DNA of 64,000 nt, from the NCBI GenBank assembly GCA_014706385.1, contig JACGZH010000010.1, forward strand, positions 1-64,000, given 5' to 3'. The position numbers were made by a program, and so were the translations under genes. The notes under the pieces were generated by a model. It did no database searches. It saw only the letters and a list, made by a program, of their open reading frames with translations, and was not told the origin of the DNA. Source of the stretch: Phaffia rhodozyma. Lineage: Eukaryota; Basidiomycota; Tremellomycetes; Cystofilobasidiales; Mrakiaceae. Position 1 is the stretch's first letter. The number at the start of each line of letters is the position of its first letter. Positions 31,830-45,400 of the stretch are shown here, piece by piece.

Positions 31830-32082
31830 AGTCGGTTGCTTTCGCTTTCTAGTGACTAAAGTCATATAAGTAGTCTGCATAGAGTCGGTTTTTGAATTGA
31901 TGGACTTTGTTCAAGATGAAGTTCTTGTTGAAAGATTCGACATAGGTTGAGATGAACCAGGCAGACCACACAACCTCATCGATGATAGTCGTATAAATAC
32001 AAGTGGTGATCTCACAAATGATGCATGAATGTCTAAGACGGATGGTGAGGATATATGACTGAATGAATGCTAGTTTGAGATT
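31830..32082. other. Convergent spacer
   Basis: A 253 bp gap between two convergent genes. An imperfect repeat of ATAGAGTCGGTT occurs at about 31827 and 31879. No gene seen. Confidence 0.4.
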
Positions 32083-33118
32083 TTAATTACTTCGTTTGCG
32101 GAACAACTTGTTCTTTCGGGTCTGACGACCTCGAGAAAGGGATTCTTCAGACGTCTGATGGAGAGAGTTGGACGACGGATCAGACATGGTCGAGGAGAAA
32201 CTTGGAGTTGGGCTTAGTCTAGGTGGGCTCTGACTTGTCATTGGACAGCGCTGTTTCAGATCAAGAGAAGAAATGAGCGCGCTATTTTCATCAATCGGTC
32301 AAAGAGAGTGAATAAAGAGAAGAAAGATGGAGATGAATAACTGACAGCAGAGAACGAGAGGGTCTTCGTCAAACGATTTCGTTTCTGTGCATTCGCTCTG
32401 GAAAATTCTTCTGTATGGGATTCCTCCAATACTATCAGATCGTCCATCACCGCCAGTGCCCATACATCTACCGGCGCGGCAGGCGGTTTCGGCCGTTCCA
32501 TCCGAAACGTTACATCAAGTTCCTGTTGAACGAGATCTTCCTTGAAAGACACTCGCTTTGTCGGAGGAAGCATTTCACGATCGGTTGAAGGGCCAGGGTG
32601 AGATACGATCAGGATGGACTGGAGAGAAGATTCAGAATTTGGAGTGTCAAGAAGAGTGGACGAGGCAGTCGAGGTCGAACTATGGGACGACATGGTTGAA
32701 GCGCTTGAGGGACGACGGTGGGGAGAAGCAGGTCGCTGTGGAAAAAACGGACGGTTGCGAGCAAAGTAGTAGGAAGGGGTCATGGGCACAGTTTTATTGG
32801 TGTAACAAGGCTGAATGTAGCATCTCAACGGAGTCACTATAGCTAATATTGACTTTAATGGTGAGCAGAAATAAAGGTCAGGTCAGGTCTTGAAGCTGAG
32901 CTGAGTAGAGGAGGGGAAAAAGAGAACCATAAAAGAAAACCTACTAAAATGAAGCCCGCCAGACCCATCAACCAGACGATTTCTGTTGGGACCAAGCACC
33001 GGACATCCTGAGCCCGGGTGTATTCATCCGGCTCTTGTTCGTCAGCCGGCGGGTCGTGATGGAAAGATCCAGGCAGGTGGGGAGTCGACGACCAGGTGAT
33101 GACATGAGCCTTGACCAT
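32083..33118 (-). CDS. Hypothetical single-pass membrane protein, Ser-rich tail
   Basis: Not recognised. Three exons on the minus strand. Exon 1 starts at 33118 (MVKAHVITWSS) and encodes one hydrophobic helix, IVWLMGLAGFILV, about residue 48-60, ending at a GTAGGT donor near 32945. Exon 2, about 32842-32350, gives YYFARNRPFFPQRP, a Ser/Thr-rich run, KRVSFKEDLVQQELDVTFRM and the segment APVDVWALAVMDDLIVLEE. Exon 3 (about 32235-32083) is basic and ends RKNKLFRKRSN. The PTKRVSFKED piece looks like a phosphatase-docking or kinase-target motif, but this is only a guess. The splice between exon 2 and 3 is not certain. Confidence 0.55.
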
Positions 33119-33873
33119 GATCGTGGCTACCGATGTTTTGATGAAAGGTTTGTGTTTGTTTATGCTTTAAGGCTCAAGGTACTGTCAGAGACGAATAACC
33201 AGGGCAGCGGGCCCGACGGGTCAGCACATGCATGCATACGCTCGGCGACGTAAGCACGTAGTCTCACCTGAACGCAAGTCAAATGAGTTTGATTATGATA
33301 GGACAGGAGGGGCATCCGTTTTAGGATTCGACCTAAAAAGTGACGTCGATGGGAAAAAGAGAGATAGGGTGTCTTTCGTTCAAAGATTCTTGCAAGTTGG
33401 TTCTCTAGATACTGTGTTGCCTGTACTCGAGGTTCTATCGGGCTGATAAAGAAGGTAGATAGGAGGGGAAAGAAAGCAAAGAAACTCGGAAAGGTTTTTT
33501 ATATCGACCGGACGAGAATTACATAGGGCAGAAGAAAACCGGACGATCCAGGCACGAGCTCGGTCAAGCAAGCGAAGGCCGAACCGGGGATTAGACGCGT
33601 ATACGAAGCCAACGGTCATGCCCCCGGTTACACCGTGCCCGAGGGGTGAGCAAAATAAGATGTAATTCGGCCAGACAGACTTCCATCACCGGTCAGCGCT
33701 GATTTGAACGAATTTTTTTTCGGTTTGTCAGCACAGCTGAGCTACTGGGCTATATAACATGACATTATCTCAAATCACTCGAGAGTTCTCGATACGCCGA
33801 GTTCCTCTAAGATATTCGGAGCACTAATCCTTACCATACTCTGTACACCAATTCATCTCAGGCATAAGGACAA
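33119..33873. other. Divergent intergenic region
   Basis: A 755 bp gap between outward-facing genes, room for two promoters. TATATAAC at 33751-33758 is a possible TATA box about 120 bp before the flavoprotein ATG. One ACGCGT lies at 33597. No gene seen. Confidence 0.5.
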
Positions 33874-35803
33874 ATGCAAAGCCGCAAAGAGTCTAATCTA
33901 AAGAATGTCGTGGTCGTTGGAGCTGTAAGTGAAGTCTCGATCAGATCTTTCGAATCTTGCACGTCGAGTCCTTCCTCTTTGCCATTCTCTCGCCTCTCGG
34001 GCAACACCGTCTTTGGAATCCTTTTGATTTATATCGGCAATGTCGTTTAGTCCGGCGCAGGTGCTTCGCTCGCTCGAGACCTCGCCAAAAAGCTGCCCTC
34101 TGATCACCGTATCGTGCTGATCGACGCCAACGAGTTTGCGTACTATGCTATCGCTGGACTTCGAGCTGCCGTGGTTCCAGGTGAACGAGCCGGTTTCTCA
34201 CTGAATTGTTCATCAACCTAAGTGTTAATCTGAACTCATGCTCTATCTTTCCTCGTCTCTCCTTGTCTTACTCGATCTCATCACCATACAAGGCTGGGAG
34301 AACAAGATTTTCAAGCCTCTCGACAGCTTCTTTGGACCGGCACACCAGACCAGACATATCGTCCTCACCAAGACGAAGGTTATCAAGCTGAGCGAGCGAT
34401 CCCTGTGGGTAGACGTGGAGAACGAGTCCAAAGGATTTGGAACTGAGATTGCGTTCGATGTACGTTATCGCATTCTATCTTGGTGTTTTGGTTGTGTGCT
34501 GACCCAGATCGATCGGTCCCTTCTCTGCATCAACCTTTTATTTCTTCCGTCTTTCAACTTCTTGAATGCTGCTCTCGGCAGTATTGCGTGCTGGCGCTCG
34601 GCTCCATCTACGGCGCACCTATGCGCTCGCTCTCTGGCTCGATCGAGGAGGGCAAGGATCATCTCCGGGGATTACAAGATCAAATCAAGGCCGCTAGACA
34701 GATCGTTCTCATCGGTGGAGGGAGCGTGGGGATTGAGTTTGCAGGAGTAAGTCCGGCGTTGTTTATCGTGTTTCCAACGTCTCATGTTGAGCCCATGTCT
34801 CGTCGCATTTTCGCTGCTCGTTGTTCTAAATTTTTGCGGCGTCCCGTTTTTGGTGTACACTCTACTCGTCTGCCTTACCCGCATATCAGGAGATTGCGTC
34901 ACAGTACCCAAAGGAAAAGTCGGTCACCATCGTCCATCGCAACCCACAACTGCTCTCAAAGTCCGTGCCGGCCAAGCTAGCGGCCAAGCTGCATTGGCAG
35001 CTCGAGGCAGCTGGAATACACGTTGTGCTCGGGACAGAGGTCGATTCTAATATAGTCGAGAGTGGCAGAGGAAGAGTTGATCTGGGTGGAGGAAAAATAA
35101 TTGATGCCGACCTGATCTTCAACACAACCGGCACCAAGACGAACACCTCGCTTATCGCCGCGGCTGATGCTAATGTCCTTGACCCAAATGGTCTCGTTAA
35201 GGTTGACGCTCATCTGAGAGTACGTTTGTTATGATGTGGCTTTCTCTTTTCCGTCCTTACTTTTGTTCTCACACTCAGCTCGACTACTCAACCGTTCTTT
35301 GGCTTCAATCTTGTGCCGGCCGATCATTCATCCTTGTCTTGATGGTGATGTCAAATCAGATTGTTCCCTCATTGGACGGCGGCTTCTTTGACGGCAAGAC
35401 GTACTTTGCCATCGGCGACTGTGCAGCTTCCCTGGGCCCACAGACTTATTTCAAGGCAAAGAACGACGCGACATTTGCCGCTAAGAATATCCTCGCTTCA
35501 ATTTTCAAGAAATCGTTGACGGCAATCAAAGCACCGTTAGACGTAATTGTTGTTCCCATCGGAACCACCGGCGGAGCCGGTAAAGTCCCTTTTGGCATAG
35601 TTGGTGCTTGGCCGACAAGCCTTAGTGAGTTCAATCTCTTTTCTTCCCTTCGTTGATTCTCTCCTCCTCAAGTCAAGAAATTTTTAGGTGTCGTTCGTTC
35701 TTACATCTTTTCGTTGTATTTTATTTGCTCTTTCGTGTTCTCTCTGCGTTCAGTTAAAGGAAAAGGTCTTTTCATCTCTAACTTCAATTCTCTCTACCTC
35801 TAG
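33874..35803 (+). CDS. AIF/FSP1-like FAD-NAD(P)H oxidoreductase
   Basis: Flavoprotein of the apoptosis-inducing-factor family, close in size to AIFM2/FSP1 type enzymes, which pass electrons from NAD(P)H to quinones. Seven exons: 33874-33924, 34051-34180, 34293-34459, 34582-34746, 34890-35219, 35360-35624 and 35754-35803. They total 1158 nt, 385 residues. The FAD-binding start is VVVVGASGAGASLARDL and a conserved Asp follows in RIVLIDANEF. The NAD site is QIVLIGGGSVGIEFAGEI with GxGxxG and a Glu at the strand end. The third conserved piece, TYFAIGDCA, carries the FAD-contact Asp. The tail GKGLFISNFNSLYL is in line with family ends. No mitochondrial leader or membrane helix is seen, so it is probably cytosolic or peripheral. 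Substrate not known. Confidence 0.9.
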
Positions 35804-36256
35804 TGAGTTCTTAACAAATTCCTAGATTTATGACATCTCAAGACGAGAACTCCTTATATAATTTCATCAATTTCACCTGTTCCGTTTGAAACGGGATACC
35901 AAGAATAGTTCAGCTTCAACAATCGTCTCGACTATCATGCCTATCTTAGCCGTCACAGTGGTCATCACGGCTTGGTGGTCTTACCATCATGTAGGGCTAG
36001 GTAGAGCGACTTAAACCTTACCTAGAGAGATTCTACTGTCTTGTCTTTCTCTCTTTACTGCTCTTGTACTGCTCTATATATTCACCACCGACCTTTACCT
36101 ACTTTCTCCTTGATAATCTCTCTCAAGATGACTTTTCAGCTTAAATTTGACTACTTGGCGTTATATTCATATATCCTTTCGTTATTCTAATGGAAAAGAT
36201 ACAAAGAGAGGAGAACAATGAGAGGCAAAAGAAACGTAGCCGAGTCGTCAGAATGT
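35804..36256. other. Convergent spacer, one tiny ORF
   Basis: A 453 bp gap between convergent genes. A 25-codon ORF starts at 35937 (MPILAVTVVITAWWSY) and has a hydrophobic core, but neither conservation nor splice partners can be judged. Otherwise T-rich 3' sequence. Confidence 0.4.
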
Positions 36257-38778
36257 TCATGAGCCATAAGCATCAATAGCATCGATACAAGCGTTAACGG
36301 CTTCCATCGTTTCCATCTTCTGCTTTCCGTCAGACATCATTCCTTCCAGATCATCCCTTGCTTCTACAATGATCTGCTTCGCCTTCTCCTCTTTGAGCGC
36401 ATCCGACAGAGATGGTTCACCAGGAAGAGATTCAAGGATCTGAATCAGGATGACTGATGCTCTAAGTACAAGTCCTGGATCTGGTCCTCTAGACATTCTC
36501 TCCGCTAATCTTGTTTGTTCTGTCTCTTGCTCATCATCGTCATTGTCGCTGTCATCACTAGAGCAAGGTGGTTGAAACAAATCAAGGATCGTTCTGATAG
36601 CTGAACTAGCACCACCTTCATCCTTTGGCCGAGCGATCAGAATACGACAAGCATCAGCCGAGGAAGTGAGCATGGCAAGTGCACCAGAGGCAGCCGATCG
36701 AGTCGGTAGATCGGACAGTGTCGAAAGTGCCATGAGAAGTCGAAGCCGATAGGTTGATCCTCCGTTTGGCTTGCTCTCCTTGTTTTTTGTTTTTGGTTCA
36801 GACTCGACAGATGGTGGTTGTGAGGTTGGAGCAGAATTTAAGAAGCTGTTGAAGAATTGTTCAGACGCAAGTAGATTGCATGCGAGCTCTGTTGACGCTC
36901 GTCTGACCAACTGATTGTCCTCAATCATGAGTTCCAACATCTTACTCAGCACGCTTCCAGTTGACGAGGTTTCAAAGGTACCAATTCTATAGGCGTTGTC
37001 TGGTTGAACAGAGGCAAGGTTGGTCAGCGCCATGAGAGCCTCAAACTGTTGAAGCAGGCTCGAAGCAGAATCGAGTAGAAGGAGGGCGATCGGTCGGATC
37101 GGGTCGGCAGAGGAGGTCAAATAAGTCGGACCAAAGATCGAGAGAGGAGATTCAGTGATGAGCAATTTAGCCAACGCTTGGATCGTATTCAGGGCTGATC
37201 CATTCAAAGGGCCACACGAGGACCGGCCAGTAAGAGAACTCGTCAGAGAGATCAGAGCTGAATGTTGTCATCGAGAACGTTTCATGGCACATCGGGTTTA
37301 CTTGTTGATCAGTATATCTCAACTGGGAAAGAAAAGTCAAAAGAATGAATATATGTACCTTTGGCTCCACCTTGTTGCAAGATTCTCTTTCGATCTTTCT
37401 GGTTTGTCAGTAGGCCCAGCCAGATTCTTCCCACTGTCTCTCTAACAACAACCGATTCCGCTTTACCGAGTACAATAAGCGTCTCGACAACACCTTCGTT
37501 CAACAGTCTTTCCGCCCGGATTTTCACCGCTTCGTCCGACTCCAAAGGGTCTTCCTCGACCTGCTTGTCATCCCGGCCAGTCGATGATGATGCCTTTTCT
37601 CCGGAAAGCGTCATCCTTCGGAGTCTATCGAGTTGAGTCTCTTCAGCAGAGCGGGCAGGCCGGTAGGAAACTAGGTTAACAATTACACTGGCTACACCAT
37701 AGAAGACAATAAAGGACTTGTCATCGGATGAATGTAGCGATGGTCCGACGGAGTGAGTGATGGAGGCCGGCTCATTGAACGCGCGCGGTTTAGGCGCGGC
37801 AGGAACAAGTCGGAAAAGTGCTTGGAGAAAGGCTCGATCGGCAGAGAGAAAATCCTTTACTGCAGGACGGAGGGAAGTAAAGGCAAGGGTTTCGAGCGCG
37901 TCCAGAGTAGATTTTAACGGTGCGAGAGACGGGTCGGATGTAGGGAGAGATACGATTAGAGATTTCATGAGCGCAGCTAGCCGTGCGTCTTGAACTGCAT
38001 TATCTTTAGGTGAATGGCTCGAGGTTGATGTGTCTACGGTGGAGGATGTAGCGTCACTCGGCTTGTCGGCTTCTTTGCCTCTGGAGAGTTTGGCGAGAGC
38101 AGCTGCGGACGATGCTCTCAGTGCGTTTGAGGTGGACGACCGGGAAGATAGGGTTTCGAGGTAGGTAGTCCAGGGAGCGTCAGTTGAACGAAATATCGAT
38201 TTCCTGCCTAACGGCGAGTTAGCCGCTTGGGAGAGAAGTTCAGTCAGGCCTAAAAGAACAGAGTCGGGACTGATTGCTGAAGGAGGCGAAGAAGATAGAT
38301 GAGAAGGCGACTCAGATAAATCGTCAGGAGCGCAGGTAGCAGAAGATGGAAATAAGTCGGTGAGATCGTATAGATTCTCAATCAAGCCAGGTCTATTGAG
38401 GAGAGCGGTACCAATGAAAGGACATGCCTGGACGAGCGCGGCGAGGAGAGAGAGGGTGTCGACCAAGGCCCTTGGCTGGGCGGTGAGCAGAGCGGTCTCG
38501 ATTGATGGGCTGAAGGCAGCAGTAGCTGTCGACACGAGTGGGTCGGTTGATGTTTGAGTCGATAATCTAGAGAGTGCGACAAACCCGAGGGCTCTTATCT
38601 TAACCGGCCGAGAGGGAGCGAACGATTGGGAGAGAAGCCAGACGGTATGCTCAGTGAGCGGAAAGGGTCCCGATCCAGGGTTAGAAGACAAGATCTCTTG
38701 GAGCGAGCTTTCTGTTGGTCCTAGTCCAGTTTCTTCCTCATGTTCCACATCGGCTGGCAGTTCGGTAATGGACGGCAT
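36257..38778 (-). CDS. SHE4: UNC-45/She4/Cro1 myosin chaperone
   Basis: Armadillo-like myosin co-chaperone that folds and stabilises myosin motors and, in fungi, supports actin organisation and endocytosis. Two exons, 38778-37359 and 37257-36257, total 2421 nt, 806 residues, right for She4/Cro1 type proteins, which lack the N-terminal TPR of animal UNC-45. Conserved features are in the C-terminal half: ILQQGGAKALISLTSS spans the intron and is the UCS-domain start, then ALNTIQALAKLLITESPLSIF and LLQQFEALMALTNLAS. VRRASTELACNLL and a late acidic linker follow. The N-terminal half is a run of helical repeats rich in Ser and Ala. The donor GTACAT and acceptor ACATTCAG keep phase 1. The start is the only ATG near the frame edge. 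Confidence 0.87.
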
Positions 38779-39402
38779 AGACTAAAAGTGCTTGTCAGAT
38801 AAGAAGAGCCTTTCTGAATTGAGTGTGAATGTACTTACCACAGAAAGAAAGAAGGCAGATGTCTTTCTGTCGACGTGTAGAGAGATGATATGTGAAGGAA
38901 GAGAAAAAGAGATGGCCTTGAATACTACAGAGTCTCTTTTCCTAGTCTCTTCCGTAATGTTTGCCTGTAGTCTTGCCCAATGTTTTTTGGGCCTGCTATC
39001 GTTCTGTTCTGGCGGTCCCTGTCTTTTCTATCCCTTCTCATAGTTCCCCTTGCAGCCCTTCTTATGACCCTCGCTCTGAAGTATGTTCACTTGATTTCTT
39101 CCAACGATCTTTTACTCATTCTCTGAGTCCATCATCAGATAGTATGACCAGATACCAGGCACAGAAGAGATGCGTACTGATCCGAGTGACCAGGAACTAG
39201 CCCTGAAACAGCAAGAACCCTGGCGTGATGCCCTGAGCTGCGCGTGCAAGTGTGCCTTGGGAAGCCCTGACTGCGCGTTCAAGTAGCTCCCTTGGGTCTA
39301 TCGCCTGACTTTGCCTTCTACGCCTTCCTCCTCCTCCTCCTTCTTCTTTCCTTCCCATCATCCCCTTCTATCCATCCTTCCTCTTCTCCTTCCCCCTTGT
39401 CG
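38779..39402. other. Divergent promoter, SHE4 and SIN3
   Basis: A 624 bp gap. The SIN3 side ends in a long pyrimidine tract (about 39315-39395). A short duplicated segment, CCCTGACTGCGCG / CCCTGAGCTGCGCGT followed by TCAAGT/GCAAGT, occurs at about 39231 and 39265. No gene seen. Confidence 0.5.
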
Positions 39403-42400
39403 ATGTCCACCAACCCGGCCTCTTCCCACTCTCCCTCTGCCCAGATCTCGACATCCGTTCCACCTAACCCTCTATCTCAACAACCAGCGCAACTACTCCC
39501 AGCGCCCGCGCCTCCTCCCCTTCCTCCTACACAAATCCCATCGGCCCAACAAACAGTAGCTGCTGGTCAATCAACGTCAGCATCCTCTTCTCCCTCCGAG
39601 CCTTCTGTCATCCAACCAGCTATCTCTTCAGCCACGGCAGCTCCAGCTCCCCCATCTCTCTCGGCGCCTGGCACCGGCGCCAACTCTGGTTTGCCAACTC
39701 AGCCAGGCGCGCCGGGCGCTCTTACGGCTTCGACCGGAGCCTCCCCCGCTCCCACCCCTGGTTCAGCCAGCGCGATGGCTGGACCAAACTATCGACCTCT
39801 CAACGTTAGGTCAGTCACTCACGAAGCATTGTCCTTGTCTTTGGTCTCTTCATTTCTGTCTCCTCTTTCCCTATTCCCCTCACATCTCCATGCCATCCCT
39901 CTATGTGTATCAATCGGAAACGCAAACATCGATCGCGTGGAAGTCAGGGGGGTTTTCCTTCTCTTTGTAATGTTGAGATCGATGGATGGGTGCTGCATGC
40001 CGCCTATCGTCGACCGATGTTCGATAAGCTTGCTGATCGTCCCTTCGAAATATCATCGAGCGCCAGCAACATACTCCTACCACATATACTCTTTCTTCTT
40101 CATGTCTCTTCTACATAATTATTGACAGATCCCTCTTACTTTTGCCCTCTCTTTTACTGACTAGTAGAGATGCGCTGTCATACCTCGATCAAGTCAAAGT
40201 AAGTAGGCAAACCTGCCCTTTATCTCTCTGTTTACATGCAATATATCCTTCGTTTCTTCCCGGAAGCGCTTCAAGGAAACCAACCAGGCCGGTTGTCTCA
40301 ACCGTGGGAGGGTAGAGTGAAAAGAGCTAGCCTGAGCGAGCTGCACAGCTTTTGGTCTGTGCGACACGTGGTTCAGGATATATCACCATCTTGATTAGCA
40401 CCGGTCCCTTTCCTTCTCATACCTGTATTGACCCTCGGTTGCTCTTTCTTTACTTTCTTCTGCTCGTCTCGTCCTTCTTTCTCCCTTCAGGTCCAATTTT
40501 CTGACCAGCCAGATGTCTACAACCGATTCCTGGACGTGATGAAAGAGTTCAAGGGCCAGATGTACGTTTTTCCCGTCTCTATTTTCATACATATAGATGC
40601 TTAACGTCCCCTTTCTTATTTGGATCACCGTTCCTCCTCTGTCTTGTATACTGGTTTTTCTTGCTTCAACTCGATGTTCATAGGATCGACACACCTGGCG
40701 TGATCGATCGAGTATCGTCTCTATTTCGTGGTCATCCATCGCTGATTCAGGGATTTAACACATTCCTGCCTCCCGGCTATCGGATCGAGTGCCTCGGAGG
40801 TGAAGGCGACGAGAGAGGCCTCATCACTGTAATCACCCCGACAGGAACGGTGTCTCAGATTGCAGGACAATTCTCTGCGGGACTCGCGGCCGTAGCCGCT
40901 GCTGGAGCTGCTGCAACCCCAGGCTCTCAGCAACATACTCAGCAGCACCCGTCGGCTGCCGGAGGAGGTCCGGCCGGGGTGGCCAACTCTGGATATAGTC
41001 AAGGCATCGATCGACCTTTCGGTTCCAACCCTGGGTTAAATCAGCAGCAACAGCAACAACAACAAGCGTCAAATCCTGCACAGACTGCCTCGGCCGCTTC
41101 AACTCCTGGCGGTCAACAACACCAGCAGTCGCTTCCCTCCCTAGGCCAGACCCACTCACTCGGTCCTTCCCAGTCTGGAGTGTCCACACCAGGAGCCGCT
41201 CAGGTGCTCTCTGGTGGAATTCAAGGAGTTCAGCCCCCTCAAGCGGTTCGACAGCCTCAGGTTGAGTTCAACCACGCGATCAATTATGTCAATAAGATCA
41301 AAAACCGGTATGCCCAGGATCCAGACACATACAAACAATTCTTGGAGGTTCTTCAAACCTACCAGAAAGAACAGAGGCCCATTCAAGATGTAAGTGCCCT
41401 CGTCTGTCGTCGGTCTTTTGAATTCCAAAACGATCTGTTGATATTTTAGACGTGTCCTTCTCATTTTTATCAGGTCTACGCCCAGGTTACAATCCTCTTC
41501 AAGAGTGCGCCTGACTTGCTTGATGAGTTCAAGCAGTTCTTGCCCGACACTTCCAATGGTGCTCAATCGTCTGGTGGCCTGTTTGGCAACCTGCTCGGTC
41601 AGATGACTGGCATGCAATCCGATCTTGCGATGTCACTCCCCCAAACGGCTACCGCACCTCAAGTCCAGGCACCCGTGCCTGTCCCCACTGGATCGGCCGA
41701 CGGAGGTAGGCCCGCCAAAGCTGATCGGGCAGGAGAGAAGGCCAAGAAGGCAGACAAAGCGGCCAAGGGAGAAGGCGCAAAGTCGAAAGACCCGCAGGAT
41801 GGTGTGCCTGCCAAAAAAAAGCGAGGTGCCGGAGCGGCGGAAAAGGATCCTAAGACTTCGGCTGCAAGGGTACGTTCTGACTTCTGCTCACGACCACATT
41901 CCTATCGGAATGGCTTCAACTTACAAACCTGGTTATGGATCATTCCAAAATATAGACCAAAAAGCCGAAACATCATCACAAGGCCGAACCCTCACCCCCG
42001 CCAGAGGACTATCCCGTCCACCCAGTGCACGTCCAGCCGCCAAATACTCACGTCAGCGGACATTCTAACTCTCATTCGCTTGCCTCGCCAGACGAAATCG
42101 CGTTCTTCGAACGAGCCAAAAAGTTCATCGAGGACAAGAACACCTACCTCGAGTTTCTCAAGCTCCTCAATTTGTTCGTTCAGGATATCATCGACTCTCG
42201 AGTGCTCGTCGAGCGAGCTGCGCTCTTCATTGGCGAGGCTGGTGATATATGGACTCAATTCAGATCTCTTGTCGGAGATGACCAAGCTGGACGAGGTGGT
42301 TTGGCCGGCGTTAGTGGTAGGGATGGCTTGAATGGCAGTGGTGGTATCCTTGGAGCAGGTGCAGGGTTGGATGGTGTAATGGAGAACAGCCTGGCGGTTG

Positions 42401-45400
42401 ATCGGCCGAGAGTTGATCTAAATAGTTGCAAGGCTTATGGTGCTAGTTATCGTCGATTACCCAAAACGGTTTGTCTCTTCTCTTCCTTCATATTTCCTCT
42501 TGAGTATTTCGACAGAGTAGAGTCATCCGAAAGCAAGTATCATGCTGACCTGGACTCCCATCCCCACGATCACCCAGGAGGTCAACTTATCATGCTCTGG
42601 TCGAGATCCCATGTGCTGGGACGTTTTGAACGACGAGTGGGTGTCCCATCCGACGTCCGCCTCGGAGGACGCTGCGCCATTCATCTCCCACAAGAAGAAC
42701 ATCTATGAGGAGGCTCTTCACCGAGCTGAAGAGGAGCGACACGAGTACGACTATCATATCGAGGCCAACTTGCGAACTATTGCTTTACTTGAACCCATCG
42801 CTGCTCGGATCAATGTCATGTCGCCTGATGAAAAATCGGTTTTCCGACTAAAACCCGGACTTGGAGGTCAGAGCAAGAGTATTTACCAGCGAATTATCAA
42901 GAAGATCTACGGTCGGGACGCCGGTTTGGAAGTCATTGGCGCGTTGCACGACAATCCGACGGTAGCTGTACCGGTCGTGCTCGCTCGACTGAAGCAAAAG
43001 GACGAAGAATGGAAACGGGCCCAACGAGAGTGGAACAAAGTTTGGCGAGAGGTTGACGCGAAGAACTTTTACAAGTCTCTCGATCATCAGGGCGTGACCT
43101 TCAAGGCGAATGATAAGAAGGCCATCACCACGAAATCACTTGTGGCCGAGATTGAGGCACTTCGAAAGGAGCAGGTTCAGAGGAGGGATGCTTTGATCGA
43201 CCCATCCTTGAGTCTTAAACCAAAGTATCAGTACGCGTTTAAGATCGACGATATGGATTGCCTCCAGGATTCACTTAAACTCATCTTTTCGTATCTCGAT
43301 CGAGCGCCAGGTGGACTTTCGTCCACCGACCGAGAGCGTGTCGAATCCTTTCTTCGAGCGTTCATCCCAACGTTCTTTCTTTTCCCTAGAGCAGAGTTCG
43401 ATTCTGCCTTTGTCATTCCAGGTGAGTCTGGCTCGAGTGGTGAGGGCCCGGACGGGGAGGACAGTGAGCTGGATGGTAGCGACGGGGGCAGTGCGACCGA
43501 CGACAGAGATGACGGTACGTCCGTCGGATCAAACAGGCGATCTAAGAAGGCAAGTGATCTTCGTCGAAAGGTCCTCAAAGGCGCGGTTGGTGCTTCCAAT
43601 GGAGCCAATAATAGTGCCGGCCCTTCTGGACAGAGTGGAGTAACCCCTGGAGCGACAGCCAGTAAAGCGGGAAGCAAATCAGCGACCTCGACGCCTACTT
43701 CAGCTGCCTCTCCAGCTGGGACAGATAACTTGGAGGATCCAGACGCGATGGATGTTCAAATTACTTCCCTTGCGGAGGGCGTGACAACCGCTTTGGAGGC
43801 TGCCGTCGCCAACGGGACTGCTATCGGACCATCTGAGTCTGGTGTTCCACACACAGCAGGTGATTCTCCTTCAGCGGCCCCTGCTCCTGAAGGAGACCAA
43901 AGCATGGATGTCGATACAGCACTTACACCGATGGTGGATGCTACTGCTGCTTCTGCTGTCACTATGACCAACGTTTCGGAGGACGTTTCATCAGTTGTGC
44001 CTGCTTCGGTGGTTGCGGCTGCGACCAATGAGCAGTCTGCTCCAACGACAGCGGAGACAATCCCGGGGGAGAAGACATGGATCTCGGTGGACGAGCCAGG
44101 GACGTCTGAATACGGAGATTCTCGGGCTTCGTCCCCGGCAGGAAGTATGGATGCATCCGGATTGCCGAGACAGCCTTCGAGAAAGGCAAACTTCTTCACC
44201 AACACCCCATTTTACTGCATGTTCCGACTGTTCCAGGTCTGTCTTTCTCTCTCAAATGTCGATCATTTTTCTTTTCAACCCTTCTAACCACCATTTTGAT
44301 GCTGACGATTATGCCTGTATCGTGTAACCCATCAATTAGATGTTGTACAACCGACTTTCGACTTTGAAGGCCGTGGCGAAAGTCCAGTCGACACAGGAAC
44401 CTCCTTCGTCTTTGGTTAACCCACTCGCTATTGAGCTCGGTTTGAATGATGCCGGAGGTCCTGCGCCCGCCCTTATGGAAGGCTCCAACCCTCCGGCCCA
44501 ATTTTACGAGCATTTGTTGGATCTGTGCGAGAAGTTGTTTGACAACGAGATTGACCAGGCCGGATTTGAGGAAAACATGAGACATATGTATGGTACTAAG
44601 GCGTACGTCAGCTTCACGCTGGACAAGCTTATTGCTGCAATTGTCAAACAGGTAGGTACTTCCTTTCTGACGCCTAGCAATTACCTCTAGCAAGATGTGA
44701 AAGCTGATCTGTCTGTCTTTTATTGTCGCAACAAAAGGTACAAACGGTGCTAGGTGATGGACGATCACAGGAGCTTCTTTCGCTGCTATACAACGATCGT
44801 AATCTGGAAGTGACGACCGCCAGACAACAGATATCATACCGAATGAGTGCAGAAAATGTGCTTGGTCAGGACGAGAACTTATTCCGAGTCGAATGGGTAA
44901 GTCTTCGGTTACTGTCATTGAAATGAAAGTCCTGTTTCTGATGGAGTACACAACGATCCGACCTTTTGCTTTTCTCAAATTAGGTTGATGGATCCAAGTC
45001 ACTTTTGATCCAGCTCTTAGGTAAAGACGACTTGACTTTGGACGATGCGATTACAGCCGAACAGAAATGGAAGGCATACCTCGCCAGCTTTATCCTTGTA
45101 TGTAGATATCTTACCGTCTTTCTTACAATGCCCTATGCTGATCAGCCGAACGCGCGGTTCTTCATTTCATTCATCTTTAGACACATCCTACTGAGGGTCT
45201 TCCTGCTCGAGTCAAACAACCATTCTTAAAGCGAAACATGCAGACACTCGCTTCGCCTCCTTCTCCAAGCACTGGGTACATCGCAGAGTCTGGATTAGAG
45301 ATTAAGGTCTGCATTGGATCCTACAAATTGTTCTTCGTGCCCGACACCGAGGACTTCTTTTCCCGTCAATTGACAGTGGACGAAGGTCAGACTAGGCGAG

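Noticed and set aside
39292..39402. Upstream in-frame ATG before SIN3
   Set aside because: The 37 codons are a pyrimidine-rich leader that translates to Leu/Ser/Pro runs; MSTNPAS at 39403 is a better start.
40199..40490. Possible snoRNA in a 292-nt SIN3 intron
   Set aside because: Long for this window, but no convincing C/D or H/ACA boxes were found by eye.
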